DNA of 7,769 nucleotides from Acidobacteriota bacterium. Lineage in GTDB: Bacteria > Acidobacteriota > UBA6911 > RPQK01 > JAPXNP01. Positions 1 through 6,279 of the stretch are shown here, piece by piece (within the stretch, counting starts at the first letter, position 1; each line of letters begins with the position of its first letter). A program made the position numbers and the translations under genes. Where the stretch lies: NCBI GenBank assembly GCA_030614585.1, contig JAUWTT010000174.1, positions 1-7,769 on the forward strand, written 5' to 3'. The notes under the pieces are model-generated. The model did no database searches. It was not told where the DNA came from and saw nothing but the letters and a program-made list of their open reading frames with translations.

Positions 1-28
1 GAGTCGGAGAGAAAAATCAAAACCTTTT

Positions 29-142
29 TGCCACCAAGACGCCAAGAACACCAAGGAAGAACAAGAGCTTTTTTTTAGTTTTAAAACCTAATAAAGATCT
101 TCTGATTTTGATTATCTTGGTGTGCTTGGTGCCTTGGTGGCA
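29..142. repeat. CCAAG-type stem-loop repeat element
   Basis: Arm one (29-56) reads TGCCACCAAGACGCC, then AAGAACACCAAGG. Arm two (115-142) is its reverse complement with 24 of 28 positions matching. The intervening loop is 58 nt and AT-rich. Within arm one a 9 nt period is visible (units such as CACCAAGGA). Such CACCAAG palindromes occur in multiple copies in many environmental bacterial genomes (from memory). Function unknown. It could fold in RNA or as a DNA cruciform. It is not followed by a clean T-run, so I do not call it a terminator. Confidence 0.75.
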
Positions 143-181
143 TATCTTCTTGACCGACTACCCCGCCAAATCCGAAGTTCG

Positions 182-332
182 AAGCTCGAAATTCGAAACA
201 AATATCAAACACAAATAACAAAAGACTCAAACAGGCAGATGCAGATAAGCTATTTAGAAACAGTCACTTCAAGGTGTTTAGACCTTAGACTTTTTCATTT
301 AGAACTTGTTTCGATCTTCGGATTTCGAGCTT
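182..332. repeat. TCGAA-type inverted repeat with 7 nt periodic arms
   Basis: The left arm (182-201) reads AAGCTCGAAATTCGAAACAA. The right arm (306-332), reverse-complemented, is the same 20 bases with one additional 7 nt unit inserted after AAGCTCGAAAT. The left side is preceded by two more 7 nt units (TCCGAAG, TTCGAAG) from 171. The loop is about 104 nt and mostly AT-rich. Arms differing by exactly one unit suggest slippage. The family looks like a multi-copy intergenic repeat rather than a gene. Confidence 0.7.
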
Positions 333-417
333 GGGCTGGCGCGGTTTGAGCAACAGCCCCCCCAGCCCTCATGTTCCTGGCTCCACCCTGATTACCGATC
401 ACTTACCACAGCCTCCC

Positions 418-500
418 CTTTGTCGCGAGCTTTGTCGTCATCCTTGTCGGTCCATCCCACCCAGTTTCCGACGAAGTTTACGATTAGGCTTACGACAAAG
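418..500. repeat. CTTTGTCG-family repeats, partly inverted
   Basis: CTTTGTCG occurs at 418-425 and 430-437, a variant CCTTGTCGG at 442-450, and the reverse-complement forms CGACGAAG at 469-476 and CGACAAAG at 493-500. Segment 430-449 and the reverse complement of 481-500 match at 16 of 20 positions, so they could form a stem around a loop of about 31 nt. A third member lies at 7724-7743. Confidence 0.5.
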
Positions 501-529
501 TTTAGGCGTGCAGTTCCAACGGTCAGGCG

Positions 530-548
530 TACTACTTACTACTTACTT
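530..548. repeat. Short TACTACT tandem tract
   Basis: Two full 7 nt units TACTACT are followed by a partial unit TACTT. It lies just outside the CGGTAAT-type array and has the same 7 nt period. Confidence 0.5.
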
Positions 549-556
549 GCCTCAAT

Positions 557-611
557 AACCGATTACCGATTACAGATCACCGATTACCTGATTACCGATT
601 ACCGATCACCG
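557..611 (-). repeat. CGGTAAT heptamer tandem array (left copy)
   Basis: Read on the minus strand, the array starts with CGGTGAT and continues with two CGGTAAT, an 8 nt unit CAGGTAAT, CGGTGAT, CTGTAAT, CGGTAAT and a partial CGGTT. That is seven 7-8 nt units plus a remainder. The first unit overlaps the 3' end of hisIE and supplies its last sense codon and stop. The second array beyond the other end of the operon has the opposite orientation. Confidence 0.8.
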
Positions 612-1229
612 CCCCCCTCCCCCATGCCTGCGTTCCAATTCGTCAACGACTTCACCCAGGCTGACTTTCCTTTCGACCAGAAAGACGAGAAGGTGGTACA
701 ACAAATCTGCAGTCTCCTCGAGCGTCTGCTGTCGTTCCTGAAGGGCTGAGACGACGACTTCAATCGCCTCTTCCCCCAGCTTCTTGCTGATTTGAGGGAG
801 GCCTTCATTGAATAAGTGAGTAGTATACGAACCTTCAGGCATTTCCTGCTTTCGGCTCATGATTATGCTTTCGAGGTGATTCAGGAAGGTAATGCCCCTG
901 AACTCCGCCTCATCCTGAAAACATGTGACAGTCCCTCGATGACAAGTGGGTCCAACCGGTTCAGCTTGAATGAGGAGTGCATCCACGTCACAGTCCGTCT
1001 GAACCCCCTTGAAGATGAGATAGTTACCTGAAGTTTCCCCCTTCGTCCAAAGCTGGTTTCTACTTCGACTGAAGAAGGTTACCTTTCCAGCATCAAGGGT
1101 TTCTTTCAACGCCTCACGGTTCATATAGCCCACCATCAGAACTGATCCCGTGGCGATGTCTTGAATGACTGCAGGTAACAACCCACCTGACTTATCCCAA
1201 TCCAGAGCCTCTATATCAACTTCTCTCAC
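606..1229 (-). CDS. hisI: Bifunctional phosphoribosyl-AMP cyclohydrolase / phosphoribosyl-ATP pyrophosphatase (HisIE)
   Basis: Fusion enzyme for the second and third pathway steps. It has 207 residues from a GTG (1229). The HisI half (about 1-115) shows FFSRSRNQLWTKGETSGNY (52-70), the metal-binding QTDCDVDALL (77-86) and PTCHRGTVTCF (94-104); the zinc cysteines are Cys80, Cys96 and Cys103. The HisE half (about 115-207) carries SKKLGEEAIEVVVSAL (148-163) and EETADLLYHLLVFL (171-184), the MazG-like metal-binding helices. The start overlaps the hisF stop as GTGA, with only a weak purine-rich site upstream. The C-terminus is odd: after ELERR it ends HGGGGR. The last Arg codon and the TGA stop lie in the first unit of a CGGTAAT-type repeat array. 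The added tail is short and probably harmless. Confidence 0.95.
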   Translation of the reverse strand: MREVDIEALDWDKSGGLLPAVIQDIATGSVLMVGYMNREALKETLDAGKVTFFSRSRNQLWTKGETSGNYLIFKGVQTDCDVDALLIQAEPVGPTCHRGTVTCFQDEAEFRGITFLNHLESIIMSRKQEMPEGSYTTHLFNEGLPQISKKLGEEAIEVVVSALQERQQTLEETADLLYHLLVFLVERKVSLGEVVDELERRHGGGGR

Positions 1230-1981
1230 TGTCTAACCACCACACCTTCCTTGCTCAAGAACTCCTTGACTTCAGCTATCGAATAGCGCTCGTAATGAAA
1301 GATACTGGCAGCCAGAACCGCATCCGCTTCGCCTTCCCTGAGCGCCGAAAGAAGATGTTCCGGCGAGCCGGCACCACCTGAAGCAATCACCGGAATCCGA
1401 GTACGATCTGCGACTTCTTTCAGAAGCACAAGATCATACCCCACCTGAGTTCCATCTCTATCCATGGAAGTCAAAAGGATTTCCCCAGCGCCCAAATTCT
1501 CTGCCTCCTCAATCCATTCAAGTGCATCTCTTTCGGTCTCGAAGCGGCCTCCTCCGGTGAAGACCTTCCACTGGTTCCCAGATCTCTTGGCATCCACTGC
1601 AATGACGATGCACTGCGACCCAAAGGCGGCGGCAGCTTCACGTATCAACTGAGGATTTCGGACTGCTGCACTGTTCAACGAGACTTTGTCTGCACCAGCT
1701 CTCAGTAGATTGCTGATCGCCTCCAGACTTGAAATACCTCCACCCACAGTAAATGGGATAAAGATCGTATCGGCCACACGGCGCACCCAATCAATCACCG
1801 TCTTTCGTTTCTCAACCGTCGCCGTTATATCCAGAAACACGAGTTCATCAGCACCTTCGAGGTAATAGCGCTCACCAAGTTCAACCGGATCACCCGCGTC
1901 TTTCAGGTCAACGAAGTTCACTCCCTTAACGACACGTCCGTCGGCAACATCGAGACAGGGAATTATCCGCTTAGCAAGCAC
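1226..1981 (-). CDS. hisF: Imidazole glycerol phosphate synthase, cyclase subunit (HisF)
   Basis: TIM-barrel cyclase that, with ammonia from HisH, converts PRFAR to imidazole-glycerol phosphate and AICAR. I place the start at a GTG (1981), giving 251 residues beginning VLAKRIIPCLDV, the conserved HisF N-terminus. The open frame runs upstream to 2101, but that extension is hisA coding sequence read in another frame. A strong ribosome site, GGGAGGAG, lies 7 nt before the GTG, inside the hisA 3' end. The catalytic pair Asp11 and Asp130 (IAVDAKR) sits at the same numbers as in Thermotoga HisF. The ammonia-gate residues Glu46, Asp98 and Lys99 are present, as are FTVGGGISS (77-85) and IASGGAGS (199-206). 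It overlaps hisA by 11 nt and hisIE by 4 nt (GTGA). Confidence 0.96.
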   Translation of the reverse strand: MLAKRIIPCLDVADGRVVKGVNFVDLKDAGDPVELGERYYLEGADELVFLDITATVEKRKTVIDWVRRVADTIFIPFTVGGGISSLEAISNLLRAGADKVSLNSAAVRNPQLIREAAAAFGSQCIVIAVDAKRSGNQWKVFTGGGRFETERDALEWIEEAENLGAGEILLTSMDRDGTQVGYDLVLLKEVADRTRIPVIASGGAGSPEHLLSALREGEADAVLAASIFHYERYSIAEVKEFLSKEGVVVRQ

Positions 1982-2690
1982 GTAACATCTCCTCCCAGCT
2001 GTATTCTCCCTCGTATAGAGCTCTCCCAACGATCGCTCCCGAGAGCCCCAGATCCCTGAACCGACTGAGATGTCCTGGGGCAGAGATCCCTCCAGCAGCA
2101 ATCAAGGACGTATCGTCGGGCAGTAACTTCAGCAGAGACCGATAGGTTGACCAATTAGGCTGCTCAAGAGTGCCATCACTCTCAACATCCGTACAGATCA
2201 CCTCCTTCACTCCCCACGTCACTAGCCTCTCGACCATCTCCTCAATCCCGAGGGAGCTTTCGGCCAGCCATCCTTCGGTTTGAAGCTTCCCGTCGCGAAG
2301 ATCCAGACTCACAATGAAATGCTCTCCCCCCCATCTCGATACCCAGGTTGCCACTTCGTCTGGCCCTTCCAACGCCAGGGTTCCCAATATCAGGTGGTTC
2401 GCACCCCACGAAAGCAATTGCTCGACGTCTCCAGCGGACCTGATTCCCCCTCCAACCTGAACCGGCACACGAGACGCCTCGATTACTTCCTGAATGGCTC
2501 CACGGTTCTTACCCTCTCCATCTCGAGCACCCTCAAGATCTACGACATGTAATCTTCTGAATCCGGCCGATTGAAATCGAAGGGCCTGGTTCACAGGATC
2601 ACGCCCATAGGTGATTTGCTTCTCATAGTCGCCCTTGAGAAGACGCACACAAGCTCCACCGATCAAATCAATAGCAGGGATGATCAACAT
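1971..2690 (-). CDS. hisA: ProFAR isomerase, phosphoribosylformimino-AICAR-phosphate isomerase (HisA)
   Basis: TIM-barrel isomerase acting on ProFAR, an Amadori-type rearrangement that yields PRFAR for HisH/HisF. From the ATG at 2690 it has 239 residues, the family norm, and begins MLIIPAIDLIGGACVRLLKG. The catalytic aspartates are Asp8 (PAID) and Asp130 (VSLDLRDG). Phosphate-binding loops are visible as VQVGGGIRS (77-85) and AAGGISA (198-204), with CTDVESDGT (166-174) near the active site. An in-frame TTG at 2717 would add nine residues without family similarity. The ATG at 2690 has AGAGG at a 5 nt spacing and is preferred. The 3' end overlaps hisF by 11 nt. It could be confused with HisF, but order, length and adjacency to HisF settle it. 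Confidence 0.96.
   Translation of the reverse strand: MLIIPAIDLIGGACVRLLKGDYEKQITYGRDPVNQALRFQSAGFRRLHVVDLEGARDGEGKNRGAIQEVIEASRVPVQVGGGIRSAGDVEQLLSWGANHLILGTLALEGPDEVATWVSRWGGEHFIVSLDLRDGKLQTEGWLAESSLGIEEMVERLVTWGVKEVICTDVESDGTLEQPNWSTYRSLLKLLPDDTSLIAAGGISAPGHLSRFRDLGLSGAIVGRALYEGEYSWEEMLRAC
1989..1996 (-). promoter_or_regulatory. Ribosome binding site that fixes the hisF GTG start
   Basis: The minus strand reads GGGAGGAG 7 nt upstream of the GTG at 1981. It lies within the last codons of hisA and is the strongest Shine-Dalgarno sequence in the operon. It decides the hisF start in favour of GTG, because no ATG in that frame lies near the conserved N-terminus. Confidence 0.75.
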
Positions 2691-2693
2691 TGG

Positions 2694-2700
2694 CCCCTCT
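2694..2700 (-). promoter_or_regulatory. Ribosome binding site that fixes the hisA ATG start
   Basis: The minus strand reads AGAGGGG just before the ATG at 2690, with AGAGG at a 5 nt spacing. It lies in the 20 nt gap between hisH and hisA and supports the ATG over the upstream in-frame TTG at 2717. Confidence 0.65.
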
Positions 2701-2710
2701 TTTCGAGTAC

Positions 2711-3319
2711 TCAACAAACTACAAAACGGCGAAGCAACTCCAAACCTACTTCTCCAGAGCGTTCGGGATGGAATTGAAGACCAAGGAAATTACCACTCAC
2801 TACAGCAGAGGAGTACTCCTCTCCATAAACCGTAGTCCCAATCGTCGACCCATTGTTTGAGGGGGCGTAGTAGCTGTGGACGAAGTAAAAGTAACTCGCC
2901 TCCGGTATACCAGACACAATCTGTCCGGCAAACGGATCAAGAAGACCTTCCTTCCGCCAAGCCACCTGATTCCATCCTATCTGGGGAACTTTGGTGAGCT
3001 CGCTGTCGAATCTTCGTATGGTACCCGGAAGAATTCCCAGACACTCCGTATCATCTTCCTCAGATCGCTCAAACAAAAGCTGTAAGCCAAGGCAAATCCC
3101 CAGGAAAGGGACTTTCAAGCCTCGGATCACATCACAGAGCCCCTGAGTAGCGAGCGAAGTCATGGCAGCTCTGGCCGAGCCTACACCAGGCAATATCACT
3201 TTATCCGCCTTCGCAACCACTCCCGGATCACCCGAGAAGGAAAAATCTGCCTTTAAGTGCTTTAACGCGTTTCCGACGTTGTACAGGTTCCCCGCTCGAT
3301 AATCGACAACGACAATCAT
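2711..3319 (-). CDS. hisH: Imidazole glycerol phosphate synthase, glutaminase subunit (HisH)
   Basis: Class I glutamine amidotransferase subunit that hydrolyses glutamine and channels ammonia to HisF. It has 202 residues from the ATG at 3319. Motifs: VVDYRAGNLYNV (4-15), ILPGVGSARAAM (42-53), nucleophile Cys76 in FLGICLGLQLLF (72-83), VPQIGWNQV (111-119), YFVHSYY (145-151), and the other triad members His184 and Glu186 in LQFHPERSG (181-189). The start uses the ATG that overlaps the hisB stop by one base (TGATG), with AAGGGG about 10 nt upstream. A TTG one codon further up is a less likely start. The gene is followed after 20 nt by hisA, the only gap between consecutive his cistrons. Confidence 0.96.
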   Translation of the reverse strand: MIVVVDYRAGNLYNVGNALKHLKADFSFSGDPGVVAKADKVILPGVGSARAAMTSLATQGLCDVIRGLKVPFLGICLGLQLLFERSEEDDTECLGILPGTIRRFDSELTKVPQIGWNQVAWRKEGLLDPFAGQIVSGIPEASYFYFVHSYYAPSNNGSTIGTTVYGEEYSSAVVSGNFLGLQFHPERSGEVGLELLRRFVVC

Positions 3320-3921
3320 CAAAGGGTCCCCTTGGTTGAAGGGATTACACCTCCAGAATCAGGATTGATCCGCACAGCCGACTTCAAGGCTCGGGCAAAC
3401 GCCTTGAACAAGGCCTCGATTCGGTGGTGCTCGTTAGAACCTTCTACAAGAACTCTGAGATGAAGGTTGATGCGAGCCGCGGCGGCCAGTGAGGCAAAGA
3501 AGTGATTCACCATTTCAGTCGAAAAATCTCCTACTCGGTCTCTTTGAGGCTCGTAGTTGCCGACAAATGAGAAGCGACCGCTGAGATCAACGGCAGCAAG
3601 GGCCAGCACCTCGTCCATTGGAACAATTGCAGAGCCATATCTCTCGATCCCAGCCTTATCTCCAAGGGCCTCGCCAAGGGCGGTCCCAATCGCGATCGCA
3701 ACATCTTCCACCAAGTGGTGATCATCGACGTGGAGGTCCCCTTCAGCTTTGAGCTGCAAATTAATGCCGGAATGCCTGGCAAGAAGATCGAGCATGTGGT
3801 TGAAGAAACCCGCACCTCCGGTTTCGATCTTGTAACCCTCAGGGCCGTCAAGATTCAGTTGCAGTTCGATCGAAGTCTCATTCGTGTTTCTTGTCACACG
3901 CGCTTCTCTTTTATTCATCAT
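3319..3921 (-). CDS. hisB: Imidazoleglycerol-phosphate dehydratase (HisB, monofunctional)
   Basis: Mn-dependent dehydratase that converts imidazole-glycerol phosphate to imidazole-acetol phosphate. It has 200 residues, the length of the single-domain enzyme. Metal-binding repeats are visible: FFNHMLDLLARHSG (39-52), LHVDDHHLVEDVAIAIG (63-79), STEMVNHFFASLA (134-146) and NEHHRIEALFKAFARAL (163-179), ending in the family's PSTKG (194-198). The start at 3921 is the first of two adjacent ATGs and has GGAGG at a 6 nt spacing; the second ATG (3918) is possible but has a longer spacing. It overlaps hisC by 11 nt and shares one base with hisH (TGATG). Unlike enterobacterial HisB, it lacks the N-terminal HAD phosphatase domain, so histidinol-phosphate phosphatase must be encoded elsewhere. 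Confidence 0.97.
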   Translation of the reverse strand: MMNKREARVTRNTNETSIELQLNLDGPEGYKIETGGAGFFNHMLDLLARHSGINLQLKAEGDLHVDDHHLVEDVAIAIGTALGEALGDKAGIERYGSAIVPMDEVLALAAVDLSGRFSFVGNYEPQRDRVGDFSTEMVNHFFASLAAAARINLHLRVLVEGSNEHHRIEALFKAFARALKSAVRINPDSGGVIPSTKGTL

Positions 3922-4981
3922 TCTGAGCCTCCAAATGGTGCCGCAATCTTTCCAGGAAGAGCGTGTTCTCCTCGGGAGTACCGATTGTCACTCGAATGCA
4001 GCTCTTCAACCCGGGAAGTGAGCTCCTGTTCCTGACAACTATCCCTTCGAAAAGGAGCTTCCGGCAAACCGCCTCAGCTCCCAAGGCCCGAAACAGAAGG
4101 AAGTTGGCGTCAGACGGAAAAACGGCACTAACCCCGGGAAGGCGCTTCAATCCCTTCATGACTCGTTCTCGCTCGTTGAGTATCTGCTTGATCCGACCAC
4201 CCTCTTCCAACGACGAGAGTGCCTCCACGCCCTCAATCTGAGTCATAGTATTAAGGTTGTAGGGAGCCTTCACCCTGACGAAGTAGTCGATAACTACAGA
4301 ATCCGCAACGACGTACCCCAATCTAAGACCGGCACGCCCAAAGGCTTTCGAAAACGTCCTCATGACAATCAGGTTGGGAAATTCCCCCAGCTCATGCAGC
4401 ATCGATTCTCCACCGGAGAATTCCAGATAGGCCTCGTCCACAACTACAATTCGATCCCAGTTCACTAAGACGTTTCGAATCTCATCTCGATTCAGCAAGT
4501 TACCCGTCGGGTTATTGGGAGAGCAGAGAAATAACAGTTTGACGTTATCCGGAACCACACGAAGGAATCGATCACTCTCAAAGTCAAAGTTCCGATTCAA
4601 TTCGAATTCGAAGACCGGAACATCGAAAATCCGGGCCATCACCTGGTACATCCCGTAAGTAGGATGAGCCACAGCAACACAGTCCTGCCGGCTGTCGCAA
4701 AAGACCTTGAATATCCAGTCGAGGACCTCGTCCGACCCACTTCCAGCCAGGACATTGCCCGAATCAACGCCGAGGTGCTCCGCAAGGACACGCCGAAGCT
4801 CCCTCTGATAAGGATCTGGATAGCGATTCACTAAGGTGCCGCGTCTCGTGAGAGGGTATGGGCTCTCGTTTGCGTCGAGGAGAATTCCTTTCTGCACCGT
4901 CTCCCTCGCGCAACTGTAAGGCTCAAGGTCTCGAATGTTCGGTCGCACAAGCCCGCGCAGGTCCTGCCTGTCCACAGTCAT
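3911..4981 (-). CDS. hisC: Histidinol-phosphate aminotransferase (HisC)
   Basis: PLP-dependent class I/II aminotransferase that converts imidazole-acetol phosphate and glutamate to histidinol phosphate. It has 356 residues, typical for HisC. Motifs in order: LLDANESPYPL (34-44), RYPDPYQRELR (53-63), GSGSDEVLDWIFK (80-92), SPNNPTGNLL (154-163), DEAYLEFSG (182-190) and the cofactor lysine Lys212 in RTFSKAFGRAGLRLGY (208-223), with the phosphate-contacting RVTIGTPEEN near the C-terminus (330-339). The ATG at 4981 overlaps the hisD stop by 4 nt and has AGAGG 7 nt upstream. The 3' end overlaps hisB by 11 nt. HisC-like sequences can also act on aromatic substrates, but the position between hisD and hisB makes the histidine role secure. 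Confidence 0.96.
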   Translation of the reverse strand: MTVDRQDLRGLVRPNIRDLEPYSCARETVQKGILLDANESPYPLTRRGTLVNRYPDPYQRELRRVLAEHLGVDSGNVLAGSGSDEVLDWIFKVFCDSRQDCVAVAHPTYGMYQVMARIFDVPVFEFELNRNFDFESDRFLRVVPDNVKLLFLCSPNNPTGNLLNRDEIRNVLVNWDRIVVVDEAYLEFSGGESMLHELGEFPNLIVMRTFSKAFGRAGLRLGYVVADSVVIDYFVRVKAPYNLNTMTQIEGVEALSSLEEGGRIKQILNERERVMKGLKRLPGVSAVFPSDANFLLFRALGAEAVCRKLLFEGIVVRNRSSLPGLKSCIRVTIGTPEENTLFLERLRHHLEAQNDE

Positions 4982-6279
4982 TCTCTGACCTCTTCTTCTC
5001 GACTCAGACGATAGCGAACGGCGCGTGCGTGTCCCTCGAGCGACTCGACTTCCGCCAGAGTCTCCAAAGCCGGAGCGAGGTCCTCCAGACCTTCCCGGGT
5101 CAGCTCCTGAAAAGTGACCTTGTTGACAAAGCTGTCCAAGGAAACTCCGGACGAATTCCTCGCGAGCCTGGAAGTTGGGAGCGTGTGATTCGTTCCTGAA
5201 GCATAATCCCCCGCCACCTCAGGAGACCACTCACCCACGAAGACAGATCCGGCACATCTCACCTTGCCAACCCACTTTCGCGCCTCAACCATGCCGAGAA
5301 TCAGGTGCTCAGGAGCGTAACGGTTGCTGAACTCAACCGCTTCATCCATCGAGCCCACCAACATGGCAAAGCTTTGTTCTATTGAGGCCCGAGCCAGTTC
5401 ACGCCTTGGAAGTGAACCCAGCTGATCTTCCAGTTCAGCATTCACTGCTTCGATCAAGGGGTAAGAGTCCGTGACCAGGACCACCTGACTGTCGGCTCCA
5501 TGTTCCGCTTGAGCAATTAGATCAGCCGCTACGATGCGAGGCGTTGCCTCCTGATCGACAATCACCAGTACCTCACTCGGTCCGGCCACCATGTCGATCG
5601 CCACTCCATAAGAAGTTGCCACCAGCTTGGCAGTCTGTACAAAACGATTACCGGGTCCCAGAATCTTGTCGACTGGCCGTACGTTTTCGGTTCCCAGGGT
5701 CATCGCGGCCACAGCCTGTGCTCCCCCGATTTTGTAGACCTGTCGAATACCCGAAAGATAGGCGGCGGCAAGAACCAGCGGCGACACGGAACCATCTTTG
5801 CGCGGTGGCACACAGAGCTGGATCTTGGGACAGCCGGCCAGCTTAGCCGGTACACCGAGCATCAGAACGGTCGAAGGAAGGACTGCGGTTCCGGCAGGAA
5901 CATATAAGCCAACTGAGCCAATTGGGCGGGAGGCCCTCCAGCAAGTGACCCCGGGCTGAACTTCTACCGGCTGTTCGGCCAGGTTCTGCGAAAGATGAAA
6001 CTTCCGGATATTCCGAATTGCGGTCTCGAAGGCTTCGATCACTTTTCGGGGTTGCTGATCAACAGCCTTTTGGAATTCCGCCACATCTACCCGGAAATCT
6101 TCCAAGTCCACTCCGTCATAGGTTTTGGTGTACTCACGGACCGCCTCATCTCCTCGCGCAGCCACGTTCTCAAAGATCTCTTGACACAGATCCACGATGC
6201 TCTTTTCCCGAAGCGGGTTCCTTTCACAGAGTTGAGCGAGTTCCTGATGACTCAGTTCTTCCGACTTGAATACTTTCAT
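4978..6279 (-). CDS. hisD: Histidinol dehydrogenase (HisD)
   Basis: Zinc- and NAD-dependent enzyme that oxidises L-histidinol through histidinal to L-histidine, the last two steps of the pathway. It has 433 residues, normal for the family. Visible landmarks are PIGSVGLYVPAGTAVLPST (119-137), the KIGGAQAVAA region (183-192), VDKILGPGNRFV (203-214) and DMVAGPSEVLV (229-239). By alignment to the E. coli protein the zinc ligands are Gln257 and His260 (in AQAEHG), Asp358 and His417, and the catalytic pair is Glu324-His325 in RYAPEHL; all are present. The ATG at 6279 overlaps the hisG stop by 4 nt (ATGA), with GGAG upstream inside hisG, and its TGA overlaps the hisC start by 4 nt. This implies translational coupling on both sides. 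Confidence 0.97.
   Translation of the reverse strand: MKVFKSEELSHQELAQLCERNPLREKSIVDLCQEIFENVAARGDEAVREYTKTYDGVDLEDFRVDVAEFQKAVDQQPRKVIEAFETAIRNIRKFHLSQNLAEQPVEVQPGVTCWRASRPIGSVGLYVPAGTAVLPSTVLMLGVPAKLAGCPKIQLCVPPRKDGSVSPLVLAAAYLSGIRQVYKIGGAQAVAAMTLGTENVRPVDKILGPGNRFVQTAKLVATSYGVAIDMVAGPSEVLVIVDQEATPRIVAADLIAQAEHGADSQVVLVTDSYPLIEAVNAELEDQLGSLPRRELARASIEQSFAMLVGSMDEAVEFSNRYAPEHLILGMVEARKWVGKVRCAGSVFVGEWSPEVAGDYASGTNHTLPTSRLARNSSGVSLDSFVNKVTFQELTREGLEDLAPALETLAEVESLEGHARAVRYRLSREEEVRE

Larger units (their letters stand above)
1..605. other. Gene-free, repeat-filled flank downstream of the operon
   Basis: No open frame here looks like a protein. The frames that exist are low-complexity translations of repeats, without family motifs or ribosome sites. 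The stretch is a succession of short-period and palindromic repeats, listed separately. Between them lie an AT-rich segment (200-300) and a C-rich segment (350-420). A lone GATTACCGATCAC at 390-402 is a stray copy of the heptamer family found at 557-611. I see no tRNA, rRNA or clear terminator. Confidence 0.7.

Noticed and set aside
29..142. Intrinsic terminator of the his operon
   Set aside because: The stem is far from the hisIE stop, has a 58 nt loop, and is not followed on the minus strand by an uninterrupted T-run.
122..349. Plus-strand open frame of 75 codons in the left flank
   Set aside because: It begins in one stem arm of the CCAAG element and runs through the TCGAA repeat; the composition is not protein-like.
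557..611. CRISPR-like array
   Set aside because: Units are only 7-8 nt and directly tandem, with no spacers and no cas genes.
306..749. Plus-strand open frame of 147 codons covering the left repeats and the hisIE 3' end
   Set aside because: It translates repeats (such as ITDYRLQITDY), overlaps hisIE antisense, and has no family motif or ribosome site.
1982..2101. Upstream ATG extending hisF by 40 residues
   Set aside because: The extra residues are hisA sequence read in another frame. HisF proteins begin at LAKRIIPCLDV.
2691..2717. Upstream TTG start for hisA
   Set aside because: It would add nine non-conserved residues. The ATG at 2690 begins exactly at the family N-terminus and has a good ribosome site.
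3320..3322. TTG one codon before the hisH ATG as its start
   Set aside because: The ATG at 3319 is adjacent, forms a TGATG junction with hisB and fits the family N-terminus.
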